Source: a virus. Taken from it: 64,000 nt of DNA. The notes beneath the pieces were generated by a model. That model saw only the letters and a program-made list of their open reading frames with translations. It had not been told where the DNA came from and did not search any database. Where the stretch lies: positions 1-64,000 of the IMG/VR virus record IMGVR_UViG_3300030102_007485; one strand, written 5' to 3'. Position 1 is the stretch's first letter; each line of letters opens with the position of its first letter. The position numbers and the translations under genes are program-made. Of the stretch, positions 5,797-14,251 are shown in pieces.

Positions 5797-8103
5797 ATGA
5801 TTAAAATAAAAATTTCTCCCGAAGAAAAAATCGGCGGTTGTGGGACGCCACTTGTTGAAGCACGGGTTAAGGATGTTAAGGCAAAATATCCCGAACTAAC
5901 CCAATCCGATTGGATCGACTGGGCACGCAAAAACATTGCTGAAAAGATCAGCGATAAAGCAGTTTCTAAATATCTCCTCTATTGGGCAAAAGCAATGGAC
6001 GTCCAATTCAAAGGCGAAACGGCAGAAGAACTAAAGGGAAGCGATGATGTCATGGAGATTGCCAAAGTCATGCTTGACCTGATTGCCAAGTTTGAAGCAA
6101 ACCAGTCCCGCTTAAAAGAAAAAGATATCTATAAATACGATGTACCAGAACTTGAAAAAGCAATTAAAGATCTTGGTCTTTCATCGCGAGAAAAGAAATC
6201 AAAAGAAAAAGAAAAAGCGATTGAAGGATCCGAAATCGTATATGAAGAAGACGACATGTTTGCTGTCCGACCCTACACCGAAGGTGCTTCATGTTTCTAC
6301 GGAACAAACACCAGATGGTGCATTTCAGCAACACAATCTAGAAACTACTTTGCTCAGTACACCGAGGAAAGAAAAGGTTTCGTCATGGTTAGAATGGAAA
6401 ATTTACCAGAACAAGACGATGATAGAAGGATTGCTTTAGTGTTCGATCAATACGGTGATTTTGATGAGGCATATGATGCCCCCGACAATCAAATGGGATA
6501 TAAAGAAGTCCGCGATGTTATTGCAAGAAACTGGAGCGTTGGTCAAGGACAGGACGATAATTTATATAATAACCTTGAAGACGAAGATCAAGAGATAGTG
6601 CAATCAATTCTGGATAAACTTATGGATGCTGGCAGAGATAACATCCTAGATAACCCACCTGAAGGCGAAAGCATTGAGTCAAAATTAGAAGAATTAGAGC
6701 AAAGGTATGAATCAGAAATAGAACATGCTTATTTTAGTTCTGAGGCATACGATGATAGTTTTTGGTTTAGTGGTGGGTTTGACATTCAATTGGATCCAGA
6801 CAAACTAACAGCAGAACTTGACGACCAAGACTGGCGCGATCTTGCTGATGCTTCCGAAGAGATTCTGTCAAGTCTTGATAGGGAGTTGCAGATATATGCC
6901 TCTGAGGTTGATATCGAAGAAAGCGGCAGAGTCATGATCTCACTGAGCACTGATGAATTCGACCTTACTATTGATAGTTATGAGAATTTCCTGGAAGGAC
7001 TTGCAGAGGCAGACAAAAGATATAAAGGAATCTTAAGACTGATCGCAAAAGAGTTTATGGACCGCGGTTGGATGGGTGGCACCGACTACGACTCATTTAC
7101 TGAACAACTTAGCACCTTAAGTGATAAACTTACTAACTTTACAATCTCTCAAGATTCTGATCTAGGAGAAGAAGAAATTATTTTTAAATCTGAACCTTTT
7201 CGTGTCCCGGACGTTGATTATGGTTTTCTCAGGGACACTTTAAAAAGTGATTTGTCGAATCCAACAGTCAACGATAAAGTGTCAAAAGCAGTATCTGGTT
7301 TGAATAACAAGATCGTTTCTTTACTTAGAAAACAATTGCCCTTGCCAGGAATCCCACAAGCAAAGTTAAAAGAGTTCACTATCCCAGAGATGCTCAAGGT
7401 CAGACTTAAGTTTCATGACGGATCAGTGTGGGCACAAGTAAGATTAACAATTGATGATGTTGAAATTACAAAAGATTCTATAGATATGACTGTAGATGTT
7501 GCCAACTTTATTGACAACAATTTTCAAGAAATTGTAGAAATGGTAGTGAAAGTTGTGCATAGCGAAAGCGAAAATTATGTAAATCAAAACTCTTTAGATG
7601 AAGTAAAAAACAAGATTCGTGCAATGATCGAAGAAAAGATTGCTGCTAAACTTGCTGAGAAGAAAGATGCTTGCTATCATAAAGTAAAGTCAAGATATAA
7701 GGTTTGGCCCAGTGCATATGCCTCTGGCGCTCTAGTGAAGTGCAGAAAGGTCGGTGCTAAGAACTGGGGCAACAAATCCAAGAAAAAGGCAAACGAGTCT
7801 CACTGTACCGACGATGATGACAAAGATTCTGTAGACGAGAAAAGAAAACTAACTAAAAAACCAGGTTCTGAAAGCAATCTTGGGGACTGGTTTAAACGAA
7901 AGGGGGAGAAGGGATCCAAGAGCGGATGGGTTGACTGCAACACTTGTAGAAAAGATAAAAAAACAGGTAGAAAGACCTGCAAGGCATGTGGAAGATCTTC
8001 GGGCGAAAAGAGAGCAAAGTTTCCAAAGTGTCGCCCAACCCCTGGTGCTTGTAGTAAGAAAGGTAACTACGGCAAAAAGTCTAAAGCAGGAAAAAAGGGA
8101 TAG
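5797..8103 (+). CDS. Large multidomain phage protein with WC-motif domain and basic Cys C terminus
   Basis: The protein has 768 residues. Around residues 160-240 lies a conserved marine-phage segment (FYGTNTRWCISATQSRNYF, then GFVMVRM, then ALVFDQYGDFDEA); I recall this TRWC-type domain from phages but not a function. The middle is acidic and helical. From about residue 625 the protein turns strongly basic: YHKVKSRYKVWPSAYASGAL followed by VKCRK, then CNTCRKDKKTGRKTCKACGR and CRPTPGACSKKG. These resemble DUF5872-like motifs seen in marine phages and phycodnaviruses (from memory). It may be a virion protein carrying adaptor motifs. No real Shine-Dalgarno precedes ATG 5797. Confidence 0.6.
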   Translation: MIKIKISPEEKIGGCGTPLVEARVKDVKAKYPELTQSDWIDWARKNIAEKISDKAVSKYLLYWAKAMDVQFKGETAEELKGSDDVMEIAKVMLDLIAKFEANQSRLKEKDIYKYDVPELEKAIKDLGLSSREKKSKEKEKAIEGSEIVYEEDDMFAVRPYTEGASCFYGTNTRWCISATQSRNYFAQYTEERKGFVMVRMENLPEQDDDRRIALVFDQYGDFDEAYDAPDNQMGYKEVRDVIARNWSVGQGQDDNLYNNLEDEDQEIVQSILDKLMDAGRDNILDNPPEGESIESKLEELEQRYESEIEHAYFSSEAYDDSFWFSGGFDIQLDPDKLTAELDDQDWRDLADASEEILSSLDRELQIYASEVDIEESGRVMISLSTDEFDLTIDSYENFLEGLAEADKRYKGILRLIAKEFMDRGWMGGTDYDSFTEQLSTLSDKLTNFTISQDSDLGEEEIIFKSEPFRVPDVDYGFLRDTLKSDLSNPTVNDKVSKAVSGLNNKIVSLLRKQLPLPGIPQAKLKEFTIPEMLKVRLKFHDGSVWAQVRLTIDDVEITKDSIDMTVDVANFIDNNFQEIVEMVVKVVHSESENYVNQNSLDEVKNKIRAMIEEKIAAKLAEKKDACYHKVKSRYKVWPSAYASGALVKCRKVGAKNWGNKSKKKANESHCTDDDDKDSVDEKRKLTKKPGSESNLGDWFKRKGEKGSKSGWVDCNTCRKDKKTGRKTCKACGRSSGEKRAKFPKCRPTPGACSKKGNYGKKSKAGKKG

Positions 8104-8429
8104 TGAAAATCGTAATAGAAAATCGCAAAAACAAAGTAAACGAAGTGGAATTTAATCTTTCCATGGGCGATACTTCTCCAACAGATAAAGGTATTGACCG
8201 TACTTTTGACAAGATGTTGAGGGGAAAGTATTATGACGCTTATAAGATTTTGTACAATGATGGTGCTGGTTTTTTAGACCAACCCATCCCCAACCTGCTA
8301 AGAAAATACTGGAAGTTTGCAAGAAAATTTAGCAAAATTGATGGTAGGTTCGTGCCTCCACAGGTTTGGTTAGACGACATCAAAAAAGGAGACGCCTCTT
8401 ATTACAGACAATGGAACAGGAGAAATTAA
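8103..8429 (+). CDS. Unknown protein, 108 residues, tagged N terminus
   Basis: The GTG start at 8103 overlaps the TAG stop of the upstream gene. The protein begins MKIVIENRKNKVNEVEF, like several others in the region (see 8431, 9200, 14251). The rest has a basic helical core (LLRKYWKFARKFSKIDGRF) and a C-terminal YYRQWNRRN. No family is recognised. Confidence 0.6.
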   Translation: MKIVIENRKNKVNEVEFNLSMGDTSPTDKGIDRTFDKMLRGKYYDAYKILYNDGAGFLDQPIPNLLRKYWKFARKFSKIDGRFVPPQVWLDDIKKGDASYYRQWNRRN

Positions 8430-8430
8430 C

Positions 8431-8808
8431 ATGAAAATCATAATTGAAAACTCAAAAAATAACAATGAAAAGTATATGCACATATCTGACGGTCTGTATG
8501 AGGATGGAAGTCCTTTGGAAGAGGATTTTGAATTCCATGAACCTATGGACAACAGTGCCATTGAAGAGGCAGAGTACAGAGGCAGAAAGGTTAAACTAAA
8601 CAAACCCATGAGAGGGGATGTTAAAAAGTTTAAAGTATATGTAAAAGATCCAAAGACTGGAAACATCAAAAAGGTCAATTTTGGAGATCCAAACATGAGA
8701 ATAAAGAAATCTAACCCAAAAAGAAGGAAATCTTTCAGGGCAAGACATAATTGTGATAACCCAGGACCAAAAACAAAAGCAAGATACTGGTCCTGTAAAA
8801 AATGGTAA
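8431..8808 (+). CDS. Conserved marine-phage protein with basic Cys C-terminal domain
   Basis: The protein has 125 residues. It starts MKIIIENSKNNNEKY, has an acidic middle, then a basic domain: AEYRGRKVKLNKPMRGDVKK, a strand pair KFKVYVKDPKTGNIKKVNFG, a basic KSNPKRRKSFRAR, and CDNPGPKTKARYWSC. I recall this C-terminal module on several unrelated proteins in marine T4-like phages, function unknown. The two Cys with surrounding basic residues could bind metal or nucleic acid. The gene follows the 8103 gene by one base. Confidence 0.65.
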   Translation: MKIIIENSKNNNEKYMHISDGLYEDGSPLEEDFEFHEPMDNSAIEEAEYRGRKVKLNKPMRGDVKKFKVYVKDPKTGNIKKVNFGDPNMRIKKSNPKRRKSFRARHNCDNPGPKTKARYWSCKKW

Positions 8809-8833
8809 ATCTAATATCTTAAGGAGATTAAAC

Positions 8834-9184
8834 ATGAAAACTACAAAAGAAAAAATCGAAACCCTAATTCAAGAAGAAATTAAAAACTTAATTGAAGAAA
8901 AGGGTTTGACCGACGAAGCAGCAACCAGTATTCCCGGTGCTGCCACCACTGGTAAAAAAATTCCAAAACTTGACAACCTGCATCCAGTTAATTTGAAACA
9001 AATGATTGACAACATTGGAAGTTCGCTTGTTAAGGTAATGTATGACAAACCTGATCAATTAAGCATGGTCACTCTGTTTCAACAAGCGGGCAAGGAAGAT
9101 CTTGCCAAAAAGGCAGCAATGATTCGCGGACAGATTGAAGAGTTGTTGCCTGAGTTATCTGCACTGAAGGCGCTTAAAAAATAA
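8834..9184 (+). CDS. Unknown helical protein, 116 residues
   Basis: ATG 8834 follows TAAGGAGATTAAAC, which decides the start over an upstream in-frame ATG at 8753. The protein begins MKTTKEKIETLIQEEIKNLI and consists mainly of helices; a central LDNLHPVNLKQMIDNIGSSL segment and a C-terminal AMIRGQIEELLPELSALKAL can be seen. No family is recognised. It belongs to a run of small proteins that may be carried in the virion. Confidence 0.65.
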   Translation: MKTTKEKIETLIQEEIKNLIEEKGLTDEAATSIPGAATTGKKIPKLDNLHPVNLKQMIDNIGSSLVKVMYDKPDQLSMVTLFQQAGKEDLAKKAAMIRGQIEELLPELSALKALKK

Positions 9185-9199
9185 CAGGGGGACTTTAAA

Positions 9200-9517
9200 T
9201 TGAAACTTATACTGGAAGGTTGGAGGAAATTCATAACCGAAAGACATGAACCACTCTATAGTGTGGACGATGAAGTTGCGTATAACGAAAAATATGAAGA
9301 AGTAGACCAACTAATTGCCGCGGCAGAGGAAAAACAAGGCGAATTGGTCAAGATAAAGAATGGAATGTTCGTTATGTTTGATGGTGAACAGTACCTTGTA
9401 TATGACACTCCAACCCCAGCGGACACTGATGACTACAAGGATCTTTACTATTCCGAGGATCGAGACACTTTGTTGCAGGTTGCGATGGCAGATATCACAC
9501 AGGTGGACCTACAATGA
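9200..9517 (+). CDS. Unknown acidic protein with MKLILEGWRKFITE N terminus
   Basis: The TTG start at 9200 follows AGGGGGACTTTAAA. The first 14 residues MKLILEGWRKFITE are the clearest case of the N-terminal signature shared by proteins in this window, and resemble the MKTYQEFIAE capsid-targeting leader of T4 internal proteins (from memory). ITE would also fit a T4 gp21-type cleavage site. The rest (91 residues) is acidic with beta strands (GELVKIKNGMFVMFDGEQYL). No family is recognised. Confidence 0.65.
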   Translation: MKLILEGWRKFITERHEPLYSVDDEVAYNEKYEEVDQLIAAAEEKQGELVKIKNGMFVMFDGEQYLVYDTPTPADTDDYKDLYYSEDRDTLLQVAMADITQVDLQ

Positions 9518-9777
9518 GAGGAATGAGAGCAATTTTTGTCTTTTTTGTGCTTTTTGCTCTCTTTTTTTTACTAACTTATGGCACAGTTCTCGCAAAAGAG
9601 AAAACAAAGGTTAAGTTTTACAACTTTGATGACCTTTTGGTTGATGGGAAGGTGTCAAAACCCAAACTTCTTTATGTCGATTCAAGACAGAGGGTAAAAT
9701 TTGAAAAACTTCTTAAATTAAAAAAGGATTTTTTGCCCAAACTAAAAGAAACCGAACGTGATCCAGCACTAAGATGA
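9514..9777 (+). CDS. Exported or membrane-anchored small protein
   Basis: The 87-residue product begins with a signal peptide or anchor (MRGMRAIFVFFVLFALFFLL, then TYGTVLAKEK, with a possible signal peptidase site after VLA). The mature part is basic: KVKFYNFDDLLVDGKVSKPK, then LLYVDSRQRVKFEKLLKLKK, ending ETERDPALR. It overlaps the previous stop (ATGA) and the next start. I do not recognise the family; the mature part looks like a host-derived envelope protein rather than a typical phage protein. Confidence 0.65.
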   Translation: MRGMRAIFVFFVLFALFFLLTYGTVLAKEKTKVKFYNFDDLLVDGKVSKPKLLYVDSRQRVKFEKLLKLKKDFLPKLKETERDPALR

Positions 9778-10169
9778 CCATGCTTAAGATATTAATCCAA
9801 CCAAAAGACTCCAAAACTGTTTGCAAAGCGATTATCGTTGATAAAAAAGGCAGAGTTTTGCTGCTGAAACGCACTGAGTACATGAAAAAGTTTGCAAATA
9901 CTTGGGATTTGCCTGGTGGGCATGTACATGTTGGAGAATCCAACGTCGATGGGTTGCGAAGAGAAGTCAAAGAAGAGACTGATCTTGATTTGTCTGATGT
10001 AAAATTTGCCAAAACTGTAGATGGTAGGCACTTTTTTCTATGTAAAGTGGACAAATTTGACATAAAATTAAGCAATGAACACTCTGAATACCTATTTAGA
10101 GAAGTAGAAGAGTTGGATGTTCGTAACAAATTCGAAAAAATAGCGCAGGAGATACTAAAAAATGGATAA
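9774..10169 (+). CDS. Nudix hydrolase
   Basis: The Nudix box is complete: GGHVHVGESNVDGLRREVKE followed by ETDL (G-x5-E-x7-REVxEEx-L pattern). It is 131 residues, the usual length for a single-domain Nudix enzyme. Such enzymes hydrolyse nucleoside diphosphates linked to another group (damaged dNTPs, NAD(H), ADP-sugars, caps) using Mg2+; the substrate cannot be read from the sequence. The start ATG 9774 overlaps the previous stop; ATG 9780 is an alternative. Confidence 0.9.
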   Translation: MTMLKILIQPKDSKTVCKAIIVDKKGRVLLLKRTEYMKKFANTWDLPGGHVHVGESNVDGLRREVKEETDLDLSDVKFAKTVDGRHFFLCKVDKFDIKLSNEHSEYLFREVEELDVRNKFEKIAQEILKNG

Positions 10170-10452
10170 AGAACTACTAAAGCAGGTCATTTTAGAGACC
10201 CTCAAAGAAGAACTCGGTGCTCAACCCGAGGAGGCACCTGAAGAAGAGGGTGCTGGCATCACTACTAGTGAAATGAGGGAAGAATTGATCTCTTTGGCAA
10301 AAGATTCTAGAACTATTAGTTCTATTGCTGCTCCAGAAAGGCAGGTTATTGTTGCTGCAATCAAGGAAATGATGCAGTTGGCAGTGCAAAAAAACATTAC
10401 CAGCGGAAACGTTGCGACTTTATTAAACAAACTTTTCGCATTGAATAACTAG
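10162..10452 (+). CDS. Unknown helical protein, 96 residues
   Basis: The protein begins MDKELLKQVILETLKEELG, followed by an acidic linker (QPEEAPEEEGAG) and a helical C-terminal domain ending ITSGNVATLLNKLFALNN. It overlaps the Nudix gene by 8 bp, so it is translationally coupled. No family is recognised; the amphipathic N-terminal helix is loosely like the shared leader of its neighbours. Confidence 0.6.
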   Translation: MDKELLKQVILETLKEELGAQPEEAPEEEGAGITTSEMREELISLAKDSRTISSIAAPERQVIVAAIKEMMQLAVQKNITSGNVATLLNKLFALNN

Positions 10453-10463
10453 GAGAAAAACAA

Positions 10464-10967
10464 ATGTCAATAGGATCAGAATTTCATACACCTCAAAGTT
10501 GGGGAAAAACCCGCAGACCAAAAGCACTCAAAAGAGCTGGAGCAATTGCTGAGAAAGAGGCAGCAAGTGAGGTTGTACTCCTGAACGCTTCGCAATTAAG
10601 CGGTAGTATCGACTCTACGACCGGTGCTGGATATAACGGATATGCAACGGAAAACCAAAGATTTCTACACTTGCAAATTGAGAATAACGGTACCGGGGAT
10701 CACGTAAAGTTGTATGCTTACAATTATGCTTTTGGTTCTTGGTCGGAACTTTACTTGCCTTATGGTGCCGCTACTCAGTTGGATACTGGAGATGGAGACG
10801 GCGGTGCCCAAACAACTAATGACGTTTGGGTTGAAGCAAAATGGACATCAAAAAATGGAAAATTTATGGTAACCGTCCCTATTCACGGTATAGATCGTAT
10901 CGGTTTTGTGCACGATGGCACCAAAGGTAATGATCTCAAAGTCCGTGCTGCTTGTTCAAGTTTTTAA
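10464..10967 (+). CDS. Probable virion surface or decoration protein
   Basis: The protein has 167 residues with a basic N terminus (SWGKTRRPKALKRAG) and a beta-rich Gly/Thr/Asn body (LQIENNGTGDHVKLYAYNYA, then GSWSELYLPYG, then KFMVTVPIHGIDRIGFVHDG). The composition and strand pattern fit a small jelly-roll or decoration protein, but no family motif was recognised. ATG 10464 follows AGGAGAAAAACAA. Confidence 0.5.
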   Translation: MSIGSEFHTPQSWGKTRRPKALKRAGAIAEKEAASEVVLLNASQLSGSIDSTTGAGYNGYATENQRFLHLQIENNGTGDHVKLYAYNYAFGSWSELYLPYGAATQLDTGDGDGGAQTTNDVWVEAKWTSKNGKFMVTVPIHGIDRIGFVHDGTKGNDLKVRAACSSF

Positions 10968-10983
10968 AATTTCAAAGAACAAA

Positions 10984-11010
10984 TGATATAATAACATTAT
11001 ATGATATAAA
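10984..11010 (+). promoter_or_regulatory. Promoter region with two extended -10 elements
   Basis: TGATATAAT (10984-10992) and TGATATAAA (11002-11010) both carry the TGA-TATA form seen in the early promoters. A good -35 is not visible. They precede the gene at 11026. Confidence 0.5.
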
Positions 11011-11025
11011 AGTCAAGGAGAAATA

Positions 11026-11256
11026 ATGTTAACCACTCAATTTTTTGTTTTCGGCATGTTGACCGGTGCAATTATTTGTGCTGGCACATTCTGGATCTGC
11101 CTGAACTACCTCAACCAATTCAAAACCCGAAGAACATTCCACATCGAACTTGAATCACCTAAAGAATATCACAGAGGTTTGCTTCGTGTCAAGGAAATAA
11201 TCAATAAAAATGAAAATTTAGGCAATAAAGCGTTTGGATCTTTTAAAAAGAAATAA
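11026..11256 (+). CDS. Small membrane protein with one N-terminal span
   Basis: The 76-residue product has an N-terminal hydrophobic segment (FFVFGMLTGAIICAGTFWIC, residues 6-25) and a basic cytoplasmic-type tail (LRVKEIINKNENLGNKAFGS, then FKKK). ATG 11026 follows CAAGGAGAAATA. Small N-terminally anchored proteins of this kind are common in marine T4-like phages; function is unknown. Confidence 0.65.
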   Translation: MLTTQFFVFGMLTGAIICAGTFWICLNYLNQFKTRRTFHIELESPKEYHRGLLRVKEIINKNENLGNKAFGSFKKK

Positions 11257-11262
11257 AAGTAC

Positions 11263-11316
11263 TTTACAACTCTAAAAAAATATGCTATGCTAAAGAAGTT
11301 ATACGCTTTTACTTCT
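11263..11316 (+). promoter_or_regulatory. Promoter with a leader hairpin upstream of the RNase H-like gene
   Basis: TTTACA (11263-11268) and TATGCT (11286-11291) are 17 bp apart. Directly downstream AGAAGT (11294-11299) pairs perfectly with ACTTCT (11311-11316). The hairpin would lie at the very 5' end of the mRNA, where it could protect against decay. The rest of the leader up to 11357 is AT-rich and without a clear ribosome site. Confidence 0.55.
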
Positions 11317-11357
11317 AAACTTTTAAATTTATTAGTATGTATTAATATTTAAAATAG

Positions 11358-11840
11358 ATGACTATTTTCAAAACAGGATCAGGTCAGAATGCTTCTCTTG
11401 AAGAGATAGAAAGTATCTGTAAAGATTATGTTTCGAAAGGTGCTAGAATATTTATTGGTACTGATTCATTTATGAGCAAGAAAAAAGTTTGCTTTGCTAC
11501 CGTTATTTGTCTACACGGAAACGGAAACAAAGGAAAATATTTCTTTTTAAGAGATGTCATACCCATAACGCACTATAAGGTGTTAGTTAATAGAATAACT
11601 GAAGAAGTCAGAAGATCTATTGAATGGGCAGACAAAATAAGAGAAGACTTCAAAATCCCTCAAAATAGCATAGAAGTACATATCGACGCCTCACCAGTTG
11701 AGGCAAAAATGAAAACTTCTAGGTTTATTGAAATGCTCCAGGGTTATGTTGCTGGTGCTGGGTTTGCTTATAAGATCAAACCTAATGCCTGGGCAAGTCA
11801 GACTGTTGCGGACAAACACTCTAAATCAGTAAGAATTTGA
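11358..11840 (+). CDS. RNase H-like YkuK/DUF458 family protein
   Basis: The protein has 160 residues. IFIGTDSFMSKKKVCFATVI is the first RNase H-like beta hairpin with its Asp. HYKVLVNRITEEVRRSIEWA, VHIDASPVEAKMKTSRFIEM and GFAYKIKPNAWASQTVADKH match, as I recall, the DUF458/YkuK family, which has an RNase H-like fold. The biochemical activity of the family is unclear. The gene has its own promoter. No ribosome site is obvious before ATG 11358. Confidence 0.75.
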   Translation: MTIFKTGSGQNASLEEIESICKDYVSKGARIFIGTDSFMSKKKVCFATVICLHGNGNKGKYFFLRDVIPITHYKVLVNRITEEVRRSIEWADKIREDFKIPQNSIEVHIDASPVEAKMKTSRFIEMLQGYVAGAGFAYKIKPNAWASQTVADKHSKSVRI

Positions 11841-11841
11841 C

Positions 11842-12156
11842 ATGAATAGTAGAATTGATGGTTATTCTATCTCCAGAGATGATCTAGTGGAGAGTTATGT
11901 TAGGAAACACTACGATCTTGGCACGATTATTGTAATGTTTAACGTACAAAACCACCTAGATTATCTTAAACAAAAAGGTTTTACAATACATAATACATAT
12001 GTGTGGGATAACGAGATAATGATCTTTGAATTTCGAGACGTCGAGGAAGCAAAATTTATATTAGACTATGTATCTGGTGAGGACTGTCCTTTCACTCAGG
12101 TCTGGAGTCATGGTAAGTTAATATGCGACAATCTTGATCGACTTGCAAAATCTTAG
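11842..12156 (+). CDS. Unknown protein, 104 residues
   Basis: The product (MNSRIDGYSISRDDLVESYV...) has an alternating helix-strand pattern with a run of hydrophobic strands (GTIIVMFNVQNHLDYL, then NEIMIFEFRDVEEAKFIL) and a C-terminal tail LICDNLDRLAKS. It follows the RNase H-like gene after one base and has no separate ribosome site, so it probably depends on coupled translation. No family is recognised. Confidence 0.6.
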   Translation: MNSRIDGYSISRDDLVESYVRKHYDLGTIIVMFNVQNHLDYLKQKGFTIHNTYVWDNEIMIFEFRDVEEAKFILDYVSGEDCPFTQVWSHGKLICDNLDRLAKS

Positions 12157-12180
12157 ACTATTTATAATTGGAGAAAGATT

Positions 12181-13014
12181 ATGGAATCATACAGCAAAAA
12201 GTGGAACACGTTTATAAAGGAAGGTGGGTTTGACCCCTCTAAATTTATCATACAGAAGACTTTAAATGCCAAAATTTGGAAAAACGGTGAAATAAAGTCA
12301 GATGTACAAAGTGCATTGATGGAGATTGCCAAGGAATTTTACGAACATCTTTCAAAAGAGGTGGACGACATACCAGAACTAGAAGATGTAATATTCACAG
12401 GTTCTGTTGCAAGTTATAATTACCACGATTTGTCAGACATAGATTTGCATCTAATTTTGGACTTTTCAAAGTTCAAGAAAAATCCTGAACTCTTAGAGAA
12501 ATATTTCACTGCAAAAAGAATTAATTGGAATAAGGTTCACAACATAATGGTAAATGGTCATGAGGTTGAGATTTATATTCAAGATGCAAACGAAGATCAC
12601 ATGGCAAGTGGGATATATTCTTTGCAAGACGATGAGTGGATAAAGAAACCTAAAAGAGAAGAGGTTTCGATTGATTTTGAAACAGCAAAGAAGAAATACA
12701 ATTCCTTGTCAAATGAGATTGCAGAATTGCAAAAAATGTTTTATGATGGTGAATATAGAAAGGTACATGATCATACAATTAAACTTAAAGATAAGATTAA
12801 GAAAATGAGGACCTCGGGATTGAGAGACGAGGGGATATATTCTAGTGAAAACTTGGCGTTTAAGATGCTGAGAATTAATTTAGATTTAGAGAGACTAAGT
12901 TCTCTTAAGACAGATTCTTATGATAGGATGATGTCTGTGACAAATTCTGAAAAAGTCAAGATTAAAGTACAAGAAGTTTGGCGGAACTTCGTGGCAAAAG
13001 GAGAAGTAAAATGA
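12181..13014 (+). CDS. Nucleotidyltransferase-fold protein
   Basis: The protein has 277 residues. The polymerase-beta-type nucleotidyltransferase signature is clear: GSVASYNYHDLSDIDLHLIL with Gly74-Ser75 and Asp86/Asp88, followed by HEVEIYIQD as the likely third acidic strand. Such enzymes transfer a nucleotide to a protein, RNA or small molecule; the target here is unknown. The C-terminal part is a helical domain. The N terminus MESYSKKWNTFIKEGG resembles the leader shared by neighbouring proteins. ATG 12181 follows TTGGAGAAAGATT. Confidence 0.75.
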   Translation: MESYSKKWNTFIKEGGFDPSKFIIQKTLNAKIWKNGEIKSDVQSALMEIAKEFYEHLSKEVDDIPELEDVIFTGSVASYNYHDLSDIDLHLILDFSKFKKNPELLEKYFTAKRINWNKVHNIMVNGHEVEIYIQDANEDHMASGIYSLQDDEWIKKPKREEVSIDFETAKKKYNSLSNEIAELQKMFYDGEYRKVHDHTIKLKDKIKKMRTSGLRDEGIYSSENLAFKMLRINLDLERLSSLKTDSYDRMMSVTNSEKVKIKVQEVWRNFVAKGEVK

Positions 13015-13913
13015 TAGACCCAGACACCCCATACGGTGTTGTAGATAACGACACAGGAGAGGTTGTTTATAAGACAACTTATAAAAATAGAAATAAAGCA
13101 CGTTCGATAAAAGACAAAAAAGATCTAAAGCACGGTAAAGTTAAGTACAGTGTAAAAGTTTTGGAGGAAGAGAGCATGAGAGAAGGATCAATGAAAAAGA
13201 CCAGTCGCTTCAAGGAAGGAGACAAAGTCGAGCACAAAGAAGAGAAACGCGGCGTAGGCACTGTTGTTTCTAGGTCTGGTGATACTGTGGGTGTTAGATG
13301 GCCATCGGGTCAAGAGTCTCATAACCATGGTATGCTTAGAAAGACTGGTGTGAAGGAGGGTCATGAAGATTCATTTTCTTATTACGATGATGAAGAGGAA
13401 CCCTACGACTATGATGGGGGAGAACCCTATGACTATGATGGTGATGAAGATGATTTAGATTACGAGTTGCGTGATAGGATGCGCGCCATCAAGGCAAAAG
13501 AAAAGGAAGAAAGAGAGAAAAAATCTGTCAAAGAAGTCAATAAAGGGCAAAAAAAGGAACTTAAAAAGATTTCTAAGGAACTTGCCAATGCATCTAAGAT
13601 GCACAAGGGGCAATCTGACAGAATCTCAGATCTTTTAGACAAGGACGACGAAAAAGAGGACATTGAAGAAGGCAAGGCAAAAAATTGCGGATGTGGACAA
13701 GATCCTTGCGTCACATATGGCATTGCTGAAGAGTTGGAAAACCCTGAGAAGGCAGACCTTGACAAGGACGGAGAACTAAGTTCTTACGAAAAAAAGAGAG
13801 GCAAAGCGATTGAGAAATCGATGAAAAAACAAAAAGGTCTAAAAGAAAAACTTTATGAGTCAAGAGACACCAAGTTGTTTCAGAAGTTACTTAAAAAGTG
13901 GACAAAGAAATAA
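13011..13913 (+). CDS. Acidic multidomain protein with EF-hand-like loop and LLKKWTKK tail
   Basis: ATG 13011 overlaps the previous stop (ATGA). The 300-residue protein has a small beta-barrel-like segment (RFKEGDKVEHKEEKRGVGTV, then VGVRWPSGQES), a Tyr/Asp/Glu-rich repeat (EEEPYDYDGGEPYDYDGDED), and NCGCGQDPC. A segment KADLDKDGELSSYEKKRGKA looks like an EF-hand or dockerin Ca2+ loop and is, as I recall, common in marine phage proteins. The C terminus LYESRDTKLFQKLLKKWTKK is nearly the same as that of the zincin at 16034. Confidence 0.6.
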   Translation: MIDPDTPYGVVDNDTGEVVYKTTYKNRNKARSIKDKKDLKHGKVKYSVKVLEEESMREGSMKKTSRFKEGDKVEHKEEKRGVGTVVSRSGDTVGVRWPSGQESHNHGMLRKTGVKEGHEDSFSYYDDEEEPYDYDGGEPYDYDGDEDDLDYELRDRMRAIKAKEKEEREKKSVKEVNKGQKKELKKISKELANASKMHKGQSDRISDLLDKDDEKEDIEEGKAKNCGCGQDPCVTYGIAEELENPEKADLDKDGELSSYEKKRGKAIEKSMKKQKGLKEKLYESRDTKLFQKLLKKWTKK

Positions 13914-14251
13914 AAACAAGATATAAAGCAAAATTGATCCGGGTTGTCGATGGAGACACTATCGACGCCCAGATTGATTTGGGTTTCGATATCTTTGTTA
14001 ATAAAAGAATACGTTTATGGGGAATTAATGCCCCTGAGACGCGTTCAAAGGACAAGGATGAGGTTAGTGCTGGAAAGAAGACTTTGATGCGTCTAGCGTC
14101 CATTCTCGCCCTCTCAGGTGGAGAGTTTGAGGTAATCACTCACGGTGATGGCAAGTATGGTCGGTGTTTGGGCGAAATATACGTGGAAGACTTCCAAGAA
14201 AGTGTAAATCAACTACTAATCAATGAAGGTCTAGCAAAGGAATATATATAA
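13898..14251 (+). CDS. Staphylococcal-nuclease-like (SNase) nuclease
   Basis: The 117-residue protein has the SNase core: LIRVVDGDTIDAQIDLGF, RIRLWGINAPETR, GKYGRCLGEIYV and NQLLINEGLAKEY. The three catalytic residues of the family (Arg in IRLWG, Glu in APET, Arg in KYGR) and the metal Asp (DGDT) are all present. The enzyme cuts DNA or RNA in a Ca2+-dependent way. The GTG start at 13898 overlaps the previous gene by 16 bp. No signal peptide is seen, so it probably acts in the cytoplasm or is carried in the virion. Confidence 0.85.
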   Translation: MDKEIKTRYKAKLIRVVDGDTIDAQIDLGFDIFVNKRIRLWGINAPETRSKDKDEVSAGKKTLMRLASILALSGGEFEVITHGDGKYGRCLGEIYVEDFQESVNQLLINEGLAKEYI

